A stretch of 64,000 nucleotides of DNA from Catenulispora acidiphila DSM 44928 (GTDB taxonomy: Bacteria; Actinomycetota; Actinomycetes; Streptomycetales; Catenulisporaceae): NCBI RefSeq assembly GCF_000024025.1, contig NC_013131.1, forward strand, positions 9,528,229 through 9,592,228, written 5' to 3'. The first letter of the stretch is position 1. Every line of letters begins with the position of its first letter. Positions 23,589 to 31,158 of the stretch are shown piece after piece. Both the position numbers and the translations under genes were made by a program. Under the pieces are notes generated by a model that was given only the letters and a program-made list of their open reading frames with translations, made no database searches and was not told the DNA's origin.

Positions 23589-24596
23589 CTACCGCGCGGC
23601 GCGGAAGGCCGGCCGGCGATTCGCCCCGGCGTCCGGCGCGACCACGATCTCCTGCGCGGCCGGGATGCCGTCGGCGAGCAGCTGGTCGTCGACCGGCGTG
23701 GTGCGCTTCACCACGGCGAGGGCGACGTGTCCGAGTTCGTAGTGGCGCGCCGCCGAGGTCACCTGGCCGACGACGCGGCCGTCGGCGGTGGTCACGTCGG
23801 CGCCGTGCGCGGGCAGGCGCTCGGGGGTGCCGTCCAGGTGCAGGAACACCAGGCGGCGCGGGGGGTGGCCGAGGTTGTCCACGCGCGCGACCGTCTCCTG
23901 CCCGCGGTAGCAGCCCTTGTTCAGGTGCACGGCGCCCGGGTGGCCCTCGGAGGCGATCCAGTCGATCTCGTGCGGGATGGTGCGGTCGTCGGTCTCCCGG
24001 CCGACGCGCGGGCGGTGCGCGGCGATGCGGAGCGCCTCATAGGCCCACATGCCCGCGGGGTCTCCCGCGCCGCCGTCCTTGGCGAAGCTCGCCAGCCGCT
24101 CCCTGGGGAGGAACAGCTCGTGACCCAGGTCGACCTCGCGCGCCAGCACGCCGTCGGGGACCGGACCGGTCGTGAGGACCAGCGCGTAGCCGGCGGTCAC
24201 GTCCTCGGGCTCGACGCGCATCATGAAGCGCATCTTCTGCAGGAACGCCAGGATCTCCGGCGCGGCTCCCGGCTCCACGTGGAACCAGGTCGCCTCGCCG
24301 TCGTCGACGAGGTACAGCGCGTGCTCGACGCGGCCTTGCGGGGAGAGGATCAGCGCCTCGACGGCGACGCCGGGCTTCAGCGACTCCAGGTGCTGGCTGG
24401 TGAACGAGTGCAGCCAGGTCAGCCGGTCCGGACCGGAGACGCGCAGGACGCCGCGGTGCGAGAGGTCGACGAAGCCGCTGTGCCCCTCGGCCAGCCGGCG
24501 CTGTTCCCCGTGCGGGTCGCCGTAGTGCGCGGCGACGCCGGCGTCCGGCGGGTCGGCCGGGACGGCTGTGGGGAGGGTCAGCAAGGGGCTCGTCAT
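23589..24596 (-). CDS. ygfZ: YgfZ/GcvT-like folate-binding protein
   Basis: A 335-residue paralogue of the glycine cleavage T protein. YgfZ binds tetrahydrofolate and helps build or repair Fe-S clusters. The diagnostic motif KGCYRGQE is present at about residues 220-227, with the invariant Cys; the N-terminal region has FVDLSHRGVLRVSG and WLHSFTSQ. In Streptomyces the gene sits next to a Fur-family gene, and here the Nur-like gene is about 1.5 kb away with one gene between. ATG at 24596. Confidence 0.9.
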   Translation of the reverse strand: MTSPLLTLPTAVPADPPDAGVAAHYGDPHGEQRRLAEGHSGFVDLSHRGVLRVSGPDRLTWLHSFTSQHLESLKPGVAVEALILSPQGRVEHALYLVDDGEATWFHVEPGAAPEILAFLQKMRFMMRVEPEDVTAGYALVLTTGPVPDGVLAREVDLGHELFLPRERLASFAKDGGAGDPAGMWAYEALRIAAHRPRVGRETDDRTIPHEIDWIASEGHPGAVHLNKGCYRGQETVARVDNLGHPPRRLVFLHLDGTPERLPAHGADVTTADGRVVGQVTSAARHYELGHVALAVVKRTTPVDDQLLADGIPAAQEIVVAPDAGANRRPAFRAAR

Positions 24597-24703
24597 GGCT
24601 CCAGTCTCTCCTATCGCAAAGCGCCTGTTACGCTGCCGTTCTCCCCGTGCGGGTCATACGAGACGGGGTCGTTCTCGGTGCAACGCGCAGGGCGGGGAAA
24701 TCG

Positions 24704-26092
24704 ATGGCACGGTCGGGCTCGTCTCGCGCCGCGTGGGCAGTGGGCGGCGTGGCCGCGATGACGGTCTCGCTCGCGGTCGGAGGACTCGCGGCGGCGAAGG
24801 TACGTCCGGGGCATCCCGCGGCGAGCGGTAAGGCACTGGTCGCGCCGCATACTGCGAGCACTTCCGCCAGCCAAAGCCCGCCGCCGCCGAGCACCGCGAC
24901 CAGCACCGCCCCGGCCGTCTCCATCAGCTACGACGATCTGTCCGCGTTGGTGAGCAGCTACTCCGCGGCATTGGGCAGCAAGAACCGCGCGGGCTTCGTC
25001 TCCGTCGTCGATCCCGGGCAGCCGAAGCTGGCGACCAGCCAGGGGCAGCTGTTCGACAACCTGCGGAAGGTCCCGTTCACCAGCGCGAAGTACTCGCTGG
25101 TGATGGTCGACGCCAGCGACGGCGGCCCGCAGGACGCCACCGCGACGGCCACCGTGGCGTTCGACCACCAGATCACCGGGGTCGACAGCGTGCCGGTCAA
25201 GGAGAACTACAAGTGGACCGTACAGCGTCACGGGGCGACCGGTCCGCTGAAGATCACCGCGATAAGCGGTGCCGCGTCCGAACACAACTATCCGGCGCCG
25301 TGGGACGCGGTGGCGGGCCTGACGGTGGTGACCCGGCCGAAGGTGGTGATCATGGCGGACGACACGTCAGCGTCCTTCGCCAAGAGCCACGCCGACGCCA
25401 TGGAGCGCGACGCGGAGTATGACTTCGCGCACTGGACCGGCGGCACCGGTATCGCGCCGGGGTTCTCGATCTTCCTCACTGCCGACCGCTCACGGTACGA
25501 GGGCATATACAGCCAGAACCGCGCCGAATCAGTCGGCGTCACAGTGCCGATATCCGCGGTCGGGAAGAACGACGGGTTCTACCCGAGTTCTCGGATAGCC
25601 GTGGACACCACGCAGTACAAGAACGTCGACCCCGCCGACGCGGACATCGTGTTCAAGCACGAGATGGCGCACGCGATGATCGGGCCGTTCGAGGACCAGA
25701 GTGCGAGCAGTGAGCAGGACCACCTGTGGGCTATAGAGGGGTTCGCGGAGTGGGAATCGCAGAGGATGTACTCCACGTCGGAACTCCTCTATGACGGCGC
25801 CACTCTGCACTCCTACGTGAAGAAGCACGGAGTGCCCACTGCGCTTCCCACGGACAGTCAGGTGTACAGCTCCGACTCCGCCACCTCTGCGCTGGGCTAC
25901 TTCTACGCGCACATGACGATCCGGTACATGGCCGACGAATACGGACCCAAGAAGGTCGACCAGTTCATGCTCGCCGTGTACAAGCACGCGACGGCGTCGA
26001 CATGTGTCGACGACGCGATGAAGAGCGTCCTGGGGACCACGACGGATCAGTTCACGCAGGCCTATGCGAAGTGGGTGCGGAACTCGGTGTGA
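24704..26092 (+). CDS. Membrane-anchored gluzincin-type metallopeptidase, putative
   Basis: A 462-residue exported protein: N-terminal basic residues and a membrane helix (about 8-33, AWAVGGVAAMTVSLAVGGLA), a Ser/Pro/Thr-rich linker (about 45-75), a substrate-binding-like domain (to about 205) and a C-terminal peptidase domain. The zinc motif HEMAH (about residue 320) and the downstream third-ligand Glu in AIEGFAEWES give the HExxH...E pattern of MA-clan peptidases. The ATG at 24704 is chosen for the GGCGGGGA before it. Its target is unknown. It converges on the Nur-like gene with a 1-base gap. Confidence 0.82.
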   Translation: MARSGSSRAAWAVGGVAAMTVSLAVGGLAAAKVRPGHPAASGKALVAPHTASTSASQSPPPPSTATSTAPAVSISYDDLSALVSSYSAALGSKNRAGFVSVVDPGQPKLATSQGQLFDNLRKVPFTSAKYSLVMVDASDGGPQDATATATVAFDHQITGVDSVPVKENYKWTVQRHGATGPLKITAISGAASEHNYPAPWDAVAGLTVVTRPKVVIMADDTSASFAKSHADAMERDAEYDFAHWTGGTGIAPGFSIFLTADRSRYEGIYSQNRAESVGVTVPISAVGKNDGFYPSSRIAVDTTQYKNVDPADADIVFKHEMAHAMIGPFEDQSASSEQDHLWAIEGFAEWESQRMYSTSELLYDGATLHSYVKKHGVPTALPTDSQVYSSDSATSALGYFYAHMTIRYMADEYGPKKVDQFMLAVYKHATASTCVDDAMKSVLGTTTDQFTQAYAKWVRNSV

Positions 26093-26093
26093 G

Positions 26094-26528
26094 CTACTCC
26101 TGCTCGCGCGACCGGCACTCGGCACACATCCCGAACACCGCGAGGTGCCGCACATCCGTCTGGAACCCGTAGTCCTCCAGCAACCGCTGCACCAAAGGCT
26201 CGGCAGCGGAGTCGGCGGCCTCCAGAATGCGTCCGCAGCCGCGGCACACCAGGTGCACATGCGCCGGCTGGTCAGCAGTGTGATAGATCTGCGCGCCGTG
26301 GCCGAGGTGCGTATGCGTCACCAGGCCCAGCTCCTCAAGGAGCTCCAGGGTGCGGTACACCGTGGACAGGTTCACGCCGCGCGCGGTACGGCGGACCTCT
26401 TCGCAGATGGCGTCGGGAGTGGCATGGTCCAGGTTAGCCACGGCCTGCAGGACGAACTGACGCTGCGGTGTAAGGCGATAGCCCTTTGCGCGCAGCTCCT
26501 TCGTCAGGTCCGTGGGCGCGGTTTCCAT
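26094..26528 (-). CDS. nur: Fur family regulator, close to nickel-responsive Nur
   Basis: A 144-residue metalloregulator. It shares LTPQRQ, HATPD, STVYRTLELLEELGLV and HLGHGA with S. coelicolor Nur as I recall it. The nickel-site histidines (HTH in VTHTHLGHG, and the late His of VRHLAVFG) are present. Of the Nur M-site set (His33, 86, 88, 90), the counterparts of 33, 88 and 90 are present, but the position of His86 is Pro (QPAHVHLVC). Two CxxC pairs (CRGC, CAEC) could bind structural zinc. So it is probably Nur-like, repressing nickel uptake and Fe-SOD genes, although another Fur subtype is possible. Confidence 0.75.
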   Translation of the reverse strand: METAPTDLTKELRAKGYRLTPQRQFVLQAVANLDHATPDAICEEVRRTARGVNLSTVYRTLELLEELGLVTHTHLGHGAQIYHTADQPAHVHLVCRGCGRILEAADSAAEPLVQRLLEDYGFQTDVRHLAVFGMCAECRSREQE

Positions 26529-26532
26529 ACCA

Positions 26533-26560
26533 CCACTATCCCACCGGCTGGGGACAGTGG
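26533..26560. promoter_or_regulatory. Inverted repeat at the Nur-like gene promoter
   Basis: Imperfect inverted repeat, CCACTATCCCA (26533-26543) against TGGGGACAGTGG (26549-26560), starting 5 bases upstream of the start codon. A possible autoregulatory operator, but it lacks the TTGCA core reported for Nur boxes. Confidence 0.35.
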
Positions 26561-26596
26561 TCTCCACCGTTCATACAGGGGAATTGTGTCCGCAGG

Positions 26597-27130
26597 TCAC
26601 TTGACCGGCTTGAGCTGGGCCGACAGGTGCGACTGCATGGGCTGTCCCATGGCCGCCATGTCGAAGGCCCACAGCAGGTCGCCCTTCACCAGGCCGTAGA
26701 GGCGGTGGCCGGCGGTGTATTCCTTGGCGGTCTCGGTGCGCGCCACCACGTCGGTGCGGAGCTCCACCTTCGCGCCGTCGGCCTCGCCGACCCAGATCTC
26801 GGCGAAGCCGGTCGGGTGCGAGAGGACCACTTCGAGCTGGGTGCGCGTGGTGCCGGCGGTGCCGTTCTCCTCGGTACGCGCCTGCGGGCGCCAGAAGCCG
26901 GTCTCGGTCGCCAGCGGACGCACCTGGTTGCCGTCCTCGTCGAGGAGCCAGGAGCGCGACTCGTACTTCAGGAAGGGCTTCCCGGGGATGTAGGAGAACA
27001 CGGCCTCCTGCCCGAAGTTGAAGGACTCGATGGTCGGGTAGCCGCCGACCCCGGCGCCGGCCCAGGTGCCCAGCAGGAACGCCAGCGGGACGCAGTCCGG
27101 GTGCAGGTCGGACGGGATCTCCAACGCCAT
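26597..27130 (-). CDS. Nitrobindin-like (FABP/THAP4-type) haem-binding beta-barrel protein
   Basis: A 177-residue protein of the nitrobindin family, 10-stranded beta-barrels that bind ferric haem b and can handle nitric oxide or peroxynitrite. The family signature GxWxGxG is seen as GTWAGAGVGGYP (about residues 21-32) and the C-terminal proximal-His region as MQSHLSAQL. The M. tuberculosis relative is Rv2717c. The ATG shares its A with the stop codon of the upstream 34-residue ORF (TGATG), so translation is probably coupled. Confidence 0.85.
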   Translation of the reverse strand: MALEIPSDLHPDCVPLAFLLGTWAGAGVGGYPTIESFNFGQEAVFSYIPGKPFLKYESRSWLLDEDGNQVRPLATETGFWRPQARTEENGTAGTTRTQLEVVLSHPTGFAEIWVGEADGAKVELRTDVVARTETAKEYTAGHRLYGLVKGDLLWAFDMAAMGQPMQSHLSAQLKPVK

Positions 27131-27234
27131 CAGTTCTGGCCCTTGAACAGCCGCAGCACCGTGAAGGACGCGAACCACACGACGGCGAGGGCCACCAGGA
27201 CCAGAAGGATGTCGAACAGGGTCTGGACGCTCAT
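27130..27234 (-). CDS. 34-residue single-pass membrane microprotein
   Basis: From ATG at 27234 to TGA at 27130. The peptide has a short N-terminus (MSVQTLFD), a continuous hydrophobic stretch (ILLVLVALAVVWFASFTVL, residues about 9-27) and a basic end RLFKGQN. Its stop codon overlaps the start of the nitrobindin-like gene by one base. TAAACT at 27242-27247 sits seven bases before the ATG and could be the -10 of a leaderless message, as no Shine-Dalgarno sequence exists. The function is unknown; it may recruit or assist the haem protein at the membrane. Confidence 0.6.
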   Translation of the reverse strand: MSVQTLFDILLVLVALAVVWFASFTVLRLFKGQN

Positions 27235-27280
27235 GGTGGGGAGTTTATCGGAGCCGGTGGGGCGCTGTGCGGTGAGCTGG

Positions 27281-27320
27281 GTCTCTTCGGGTCTCGCCGG
27301 GTCTCTTCGGGTCTCGTCGG
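27281..27320. repeat. 20-base tandem repeat, two copies
   Basis: Units 27281-27300 and 27301-27320 differ at one base; each consists of two similar 10-base halves (GTCTCTTCGG, GTCTCGYCGG). Confidence 0.85.
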
Positions 27321-27346
27321 GTCACTGACGTCCCGCGGACAAGACG

Positions 27347-27380
27347 GCGCCCGCCGCCGATGTTCGTCGGCGGCGGGCGC
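27347..27380 (-). terminator. Strong hairpin downstream of the cysA2-sseC operon
   Basis: Perfect 14-bp stem (27347-27360 with 27367-27380) with a 6-base loop, about 60 bases past the sseC stop codon. Confidence 0.8.
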
Positions 27381-27410
27381 TCCCCTCATACGCTCGGATC
27401 CTTCGGCCCT

Positions 27411-27450
27411 CAGACCGGCTCAGACCAGCCCAGACCGGCTCAGACCGCCA
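27411..27450. repeat. 10-base tandem repeat, four copies
   Basis: Four contiguous copies of CAGACCGGCT-like decamers; copies 1 and 3 are identical. The last overlaps the 3' end of sseC. Confidence 0.85.
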
Positions 27451-27739
27451 GCGCGACCTCGGCGACCTCGCCCAGGGTCGCCTCGACCGAGGCGTCCACG
27501 GTGCCGCCCGGGACCAGCGCGCGGACCGTCCAGGTGCCCGGCGCCGCGAAGAAGCGGAAGCCGCCCTCGGGGCTGGTGGGGACCTCGGCGGTGAACTCGC
27601 CGGTGCTGTCCAGCAGGCGCACGTATCCGGTCACCGGCGCGCCGTCACGGCTGACCGCGCCCTGGATGACAGTTTCCTTCGCCACGTCCACTCCTTCGAT
27701 GCTGAATCCGCCGGCGGGAGCGCCGCACGAGGCCGTCAC
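27440..27739 (-). CDS. sseC: SseC-like DUF1416 protein
   Basis: A 99-residue small protein (DUF1416) with a Cna-B-like beta-sandwich pattern: GAVSRDGAPVTGYVRLLDSTG and FRFFAAPGTWTVRALVPGG in pieces. In mycobacteria SseC follows the CysA2/CysA3 sulfurtransferase. The GTG at 27739 overlaps the sulfurtransferase stop by four bases (GTGA), so the pair is translated together. A role in sulfur metabolism is inferred from this fixed association. A single Cys near the N-terminus (TASCGAP) may be relevant. Confidence 0.85.
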   Translation of the reverse strand: MTASCGAPAGGFSIEGVDVAKETVIQGAVSRDGAPVTGYVRLLDSTGEFTAEVPTSPEGGFRFFAAPGTWTVRALVPGGTVDASVEATLGEVAEVALAV

Positions 27740-28599
27740 TGCTGGCCGCCCTCGGGCGAGCCGGGGTTGGAGCCGAGCGAGACCGGGACGCCGACCAGCG
27801 AGCCGTACTCGGTCCACGAACCGTCGTAGTTCTTCACGTTGTCCTGGCCCAGCAGCTCGTGCAGGACGAACCAGGTGTGGGCCGAGCGCTCGCCGATGCG
27901 GCAGTAGGCGATGGTGTCCTTGGACAGGTCCACGCCCTCGCCCTCGTACAGCGCGGTGAGCTCGTCGTCGGACTTGAAGGTGCCGTCGTCGTTGGCCGCC
28001 TTGGACCACGGGATGTTCGCCGCGGTCGGCACGTGGCCGGGACGCTGCGACTGCTCCTGCGGCAGGTGGGCCGGCGCCAGGAGCTTGCCGGAGTACTCGT
28101 CGGGGCTGCGCACGTCGACCAGGTTGGTGCTGCCGATCGCGGCCACGACGTCGTCGCGGTAGGCGCGGATCGACTGGTCCTGCGGCTGCGCGGTGTAGGA
28201 GGTCGCGGCGCGGGTCGGCTGCTCGACGACCAGCTCGCGGGAGTCCAGCTCCCACTTCTTGCGGCCGCCGTCGAGGAGCTTCACGTCGCCGTGGCCGTAG
28301 AGCTTGAAGTACCAGTAGGCGTAGGAGGCGAACCAGTTGTTGTTGCCGCCGTAGAGCACCACGGTGTCGTCGTTGGCGATGCCGCGCTCGGACAGCAGCG
28401 CCTGGAACTGCTCCTGGTTCACGAAGTCCCGGCGGACCGGGTCCTGCAGGTCGCGCTTCCAGTCGATCCGGACGGCGTTGCGGATGTGGTTCTTGTCGTA
28501 GGCGGCCGTGTCCTCGTCGACCTCGACGAGGACGACCTTCGGGTCGTCCAGGTGCGCCTGGACCCAGTCGGCGTCGACCAGGACGTCGTTGCGACTCAT
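27736..28599 (-). CDS. cysA2: Thiosulfate sulfurtransferase (rhodanese), CysA2 type
   Basis: A 287-residue tandem rhodanese. The N-terminal domain (about 5-130) is inactive-type; the C-terminal one (about 150-280) has the active-site loop CRIGERSAHTWFVL, where the Cys carries the persulfide. It transfers sulfane sulfur from thiosulfate or similar donors, for example to cyanide or to thiols. GGAGG precedes the ATG at 28599. The approximately 280-base 5' region carries a cysteine-rich leader peptide and an intrinsic terminator, so expression is probably attenuated by cysteine supply. Confidence 0.93.
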   Translation of the reverse strand: MSRNDVLVDADWVQAHLDDPKVVLVEVDEDTAAYDKNHIRNAVRIDWKRDLQDPVRRDFVNQEQFQALLSERGIANDDTVVLYGGNNNWFASYAYWYFKLYGHGDVKLLDGGRKKWELDSRELVVEQPTRAATSYTAQPQDQSIRAYRDDVVAAIGSTNLVDVRSPDEYSGKLLAPAHLPQEQSQRPGHVPTAANIPWSKAANDDGTFKSDDELTALYEGEGVDLSKDTIAYCRIGERSAHTWFVLHELLGQDNVKNYDGSWTEYGSLVGVPVSLGSNPGSPEGGQQ

Positions 28600-28781
28600 G
28601 GGAGTCCTCCGGATGGTTCGGGGTTCGGATCGGAGCGGGGGTGCGCCCGCGGACACGGTTGTTCCGGCGTCGCGGGCATGCGGAAGCACGTACGTGTCTT
28701 GCTTGGGTCCGCGCTGAGGGCAGAGGGTGGCCCGTCTTACACAGATCGGGCGTCGCGTCCCGGGCAGAACCAGGTCACGAC
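28600..28781 (-). other. Long 5' untranslated region of cysA2
   Basis: About 180 bases between the attenuator-type terminator (28782-28805) and the cysA2 ribosome-binding site. No gene is visible in it. It could contain alternative pairing partners for the attenuator. Confidence 0.45.
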
Positions 28782-28805
28782 AAAAAGCCGACCCTCCAGG
28801 GTCAG
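28782..28805 (-). terminator. Intrinsic terminator (attenuator) between leader peptide and cysA2
   Basis: On the minus strand a 7-bp stem with one G-U pair (28799-28805 with 28788-28794, TGGA loop) is followed directly by C and then TTTTT (28782-28786). It overlaps the end of the leader peptide ORF (stop at 28802-28804), the geometry of transcription attenuation. Confidence 0.7.
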
Positions 28806-28882
28806 CGCATTCGACACAGGCAGGCGGCGACGCGGCACAGGTCGACTGCGCGTCGCTTGGTGAAGTCCGCCTGCTGCTTCAT
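28802..28882 (-). CDS. Cysteine-rich leader peptide, 26 residues
   Basis: ATG at 28882 to TGA at 28802. The C-terminal half reads DLCRVAACLCRMR with three cysteines, preceded by FTKRRAV. Actinomycete sulfur genes often carry such short leader ORFs with conserved RRAVDLCRVA-like ends, and cysteine-responsive attenuation has been described for mycobacterial uORFs. Slow translation at the Cys codons (TGC, TGC, TGT) would change folding of the overlapping terminator at 28782-28805. A promoter seven bases upstream indicates a leaderless start. Confidence 0.75.
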   Translation of the reverse strand: MKQQADFTKRRAVDLCRVAACLCRMR

Positions 28883-28889
28883 GTGTCCG

Positions 28890-28918
28890 ACTCTAGAGAC
28901 GGCTCGGGGCGGTGTCAC
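28890..28918 (-). promoter_or_regulatory. Sigma-70-type promoter of the leader peptide/cysA2 operon
   Basis: On the minus strand GTGACA (28913-28918) and TAGAGT (28890-28895) are separated by 17 bases. Transcription would begin at or next to the A of the leader ATG at 28882. Confidence 0.6.
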
Positions 28919-28982
28919 GCATGTACCGCACTGTGAGACGACGGTCTTACGGTTCGTACGCCCCGCTGGTCACGCGCGCCGC

Positions 28983-29690
28983 TCACGACGCCATCGGCAC
29001 GTTGATGTCGTACGCACCATAACCCACGACCCGGACCTCGAAGTGGTCGATCTGCTCCGAGGGCAGCGAGGTCGCCGCCGGGATGGCGATCGTCTTGCCG
29101 GCCACCGAGCGCCAGTTCGAGAGCTGGATCACGTCGTGGTTCCGGTCGTAGACGTACAGCGTGCAGGTCAGCCCGTCCGGCGTCCCGCTCATCTTCGCGG
29201 TGACGGCGGTCCCCCAGCCGTGGTCCTGGTAGGAGATCTGCGCGGTCACGCCGAGCTGGGTCACCGCCGGCAGCACCTCCGCCGCCGCGGTGTTGGTCGA
29301 GGGCGAGGACGTCCCGCTGCCGGCCCAGAACCCGCCGACGACCAGGACCAGCGCGGCGGCGCAGCCGGCGATGCCCGCCATGACGCGGCGGCGCCGAGGG
29401 GCGCGGAACGGAGCCGGGGTGCGCGTGCCGAACAGCGGGCTCCGCCGCCGGCCCGGCCGCTCCGGCGCGGGCATCTCCGGCATCGGCGCGCCGACCAGCC
29501 CGATGTCCATGACCCGCTTCACCCCGACGAAGGAGGCGTACTCCTCCTGGCACTCGGGGCAGTCGGCCAGATGCCGGCGCACCTCGCGGGCCTCGTCCGC
29601 GTCCAGCGCGCCCAGCGCGAGGGCACCGACGGCCATGCGCAGGTCCTCGTCGTCGCAGGCGCTCGGCCTTGCTTCCGGCTCCCGGTTCAC
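28983..29690 (-). CDS. zf-HC2 anti-sigma factor (membrane-bound)
   Basis: A 235-residue anti-sigma factor. The cytoplasmic N-terminus carries the zinc-binding His40-X3-Cys44-X2-Cys47 (HLADCPEC), a single membrane helix lies at about 97-120 after a run of Arg, and the outer domain of about 110 residues is RskA/RslA-like, ending VVGYGAYDINVPMAS. It should bind the co-encoded sigma factor and release it upon a redox or envelope signal through the zinc site. The GTG start overlaps the sigma gene's stop by four bases (GTGA). Confidence 0.9.
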   Translation of the reverse strand: MNREPEARPSACDDEDLRMAVGALALGALDADEAREVRRHLADCPECQEEYASFVGVKRVMDIGLVGAPMPEMPAPERPGRRRSPLFGTRTPAPFRAPRRRRVMAGIAGCAAALVLVVGGFWAGSGTSSPSTNTAAAEVLPAVTQLGVTAQISYQDHGWGTAVTAKMSGTPDGLTCTLYVYDRNHDVIQLSNWRSVAGKTIAIPAATSLPSEQIDHFEVRVVGYGAYDINVPMAS

Positions 29691-30310
29691 GGCTTGATCC
29701 CCCGTTCCTCGAAAGCGGTCCGCAGTGCGCGCAGCGCGTAATAGGTGCGCGACTTGACGGTACCCGGGGGGATGCCCAGGACGTCGGCGGCCTCGGCCAC
29801 CGAAAGTCCCTTGAAGTATGTCTCCCGGAGCACCGCCCGGTGGTCGGGGCTCAACGTCGCCATCGCCTCGGCCACCTCCCATCCCAGCAGTATCCGGTCA
29901 TGATCGTCCTCGACGACCGCCTCGCGGGCGATCCCCAGCGCCAACCCCTCGTCGCCGACCTCCTTGGGCCGGGAGCGGCGGGCCCGCGCCTGGTCCACCA
30001 CGATGTTCCGGGCGACCGTGCACAGCCACGCGCGCGGCGAGCCGCGCTCGGGCGCGAACGCCTCGGCGTGCTGCCAGGCCCGCAGGAACGTCTCCTGCAC
30101 CACGTCCTCGGCGCGGCCGCGGTCGCCGTCCGTCAGTTTGAGGACGTAGCCCAGCAGCGGACCAGCGTGGTCCGCGTAGAGGGATCTCAGACGCTCCGCG
30201 TCCGCGCTCGCGACGTCCACACCAGGGACACGCAGGGGAGGCGGTTCCGGTTCAATCCGTCGCCACCACGTCACACGCCGATGATGGCATTCCCGGTGAT
30301 CGTTCGACAC
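29687..30310 (-). CDS. ECF RNA polymerase sigma factor, SigL/SigK-like
   Basis: A 207-residue ECF sigma factor. Region 2: LYADHAGPLLGYVLKLT and RAEDVVQETFLRAWQ (about 45-85); region 4: SVAEAADVLGIPPGTVKSRTYYALRAL (in part LSVAEAADVLGIPPGTVK, about 165-195). The start could be GTG at 30310 or an internal GTG at 30274; the first 20 residues are His/Arg-rich and unlike the family, so the shorter form may be right. Controlled by the downstream anti-sigma factor. Confidence 0.9.
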   Translation of the reverse strand: MSNDHRECHHRRVTWWRRIEPEPPPLRVPGVDVASADAERLRSLYADHAGPLLGYVLKLTDGDRGRAEDVVQETFLRAWQHAEAFAPERGSPRAWLCTVARNIVVDQARARRSRPKEVGDEGLALGIAREAVVEDDHDRILLGWEVAEAMATLSPDHRAVLRETYFKGLSVAEAADVLGIPPGTVKSRTYYALRALRTAFEERGIKP

Positions 30311-30396
30311 CGGATCGGTCCGGCCGGTGAGACAGAGCGCGGTGACGTGCGGCGGAGCGGGAAAAACGGCGAAAAACCGTCAGCGGCGCGGAAGCC

Positions 30397-31158
30397 TCAG
30401 CTGGAGGTGACCCCGGAGCCGGTGACCAGAACGTGGTCCGCCGCGGCGTAGACGCGCAGGCCGTCGGCCGACGTCTGCATGTTGGCCGTCTGCAGGGTGA
30501 GCTGCATCGGCAGCGTGCCGACGTTGATCGGGAAGTCCAGCTCGCGCGGCACCTTGCCGTTCAGGCCCAGCGCGGAGGACTCGACCTTGTTCGCGGTCAG
30601 CTGCAGGCGGTTGCCCGAGCTCAGCGACAGCTTGCTCTGCAGCGTGGCCTTGCCCAGGCCCGGAACGTTGCCCGTGACGCGGACCGTGTTGTCCGGTCCC
30701 TGCGCGAGCGTCACGTCCAGGCCCTGCGCGGCGGCCGCGGACTCCATGTCGGTCCAGCTGAACAGCGCGGTGCCGGACAGGTGGTCGACGTCGGCCTGCT
30801 TGAAGCCGTCGGAGGGCGCGACGCCGTTGAGGTCGACGTGCAGATCGGTGACCCGCACGCCGTTGCGGACGATGCCGCGGGCGTCCACCGAGACCTTGTC
30901 CAGCTTCATCCCGATCAGCTGGGTCAGGAACGGGAAGCCGGCGATGCTCACCGAGGGTTTGCTCGCGAGGTTCTGCGATTGCTGGATGCGCTTGGCTATC
31001 TGGCTCTCCGCGATGCTCACCGTGATCCGGTCGGCGGCGACGAAAAGACCCACGAGCACGAGCAGCGTGATCGCCAGCCGGGTCGGCCACCGGCGGCGTC
31101 GCGCCGGCAGCACATACTCCTGCCGGCGCGGCTGATCGAGCCCCTCCTCGAAAGTCAT
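30397..31158 (-). CDS. DUF2993 (LmeA-like) membrane-anchored lipid-binding protein
   Basis: A 253-residue protein with a short cytoplasmic N-terminus, a membrane anchor (about 26-45, LAITLLVLVGLFVAADRI) and an extracytoplasmic DUF2993 domain (about 50-245) of beta-rich tubular-lipid-binding type, with VSIAGFPFLTQLIGMKLDKV (in part SIAGFPFLTQL) diagnostic. Mycobacterial LmeA binds phospholipid and supports lipomannan elongation. The ATG overlaps the stop of the next upstream gene by ATGA, coupling it to the Tyr/Gln-rich membrane protein. Confidence 0.87.
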   Translation of the reverse strand: MTFEEGLDQPRRQEYVLPARRRRWPTRLAITLLVLVGLFVAADRITVSIAESQIAKRIQQSQNLASKPSVSIAGFPFLTQLIGMKLDKVSVDARGIVRNGVRVTDLHVDLNGVAPSDGFKQADVDHLSGTALFSWTDMESAAAAQGLDVTLAQGPDNTVRVTGNVPGLGKATLQSKLSLSSGNRLQLTANKVESSALGLNGKVPRELDFPINVGTLPMQLTLQTANMQTSADGLRVYAAADHVLVTGSGVTSS

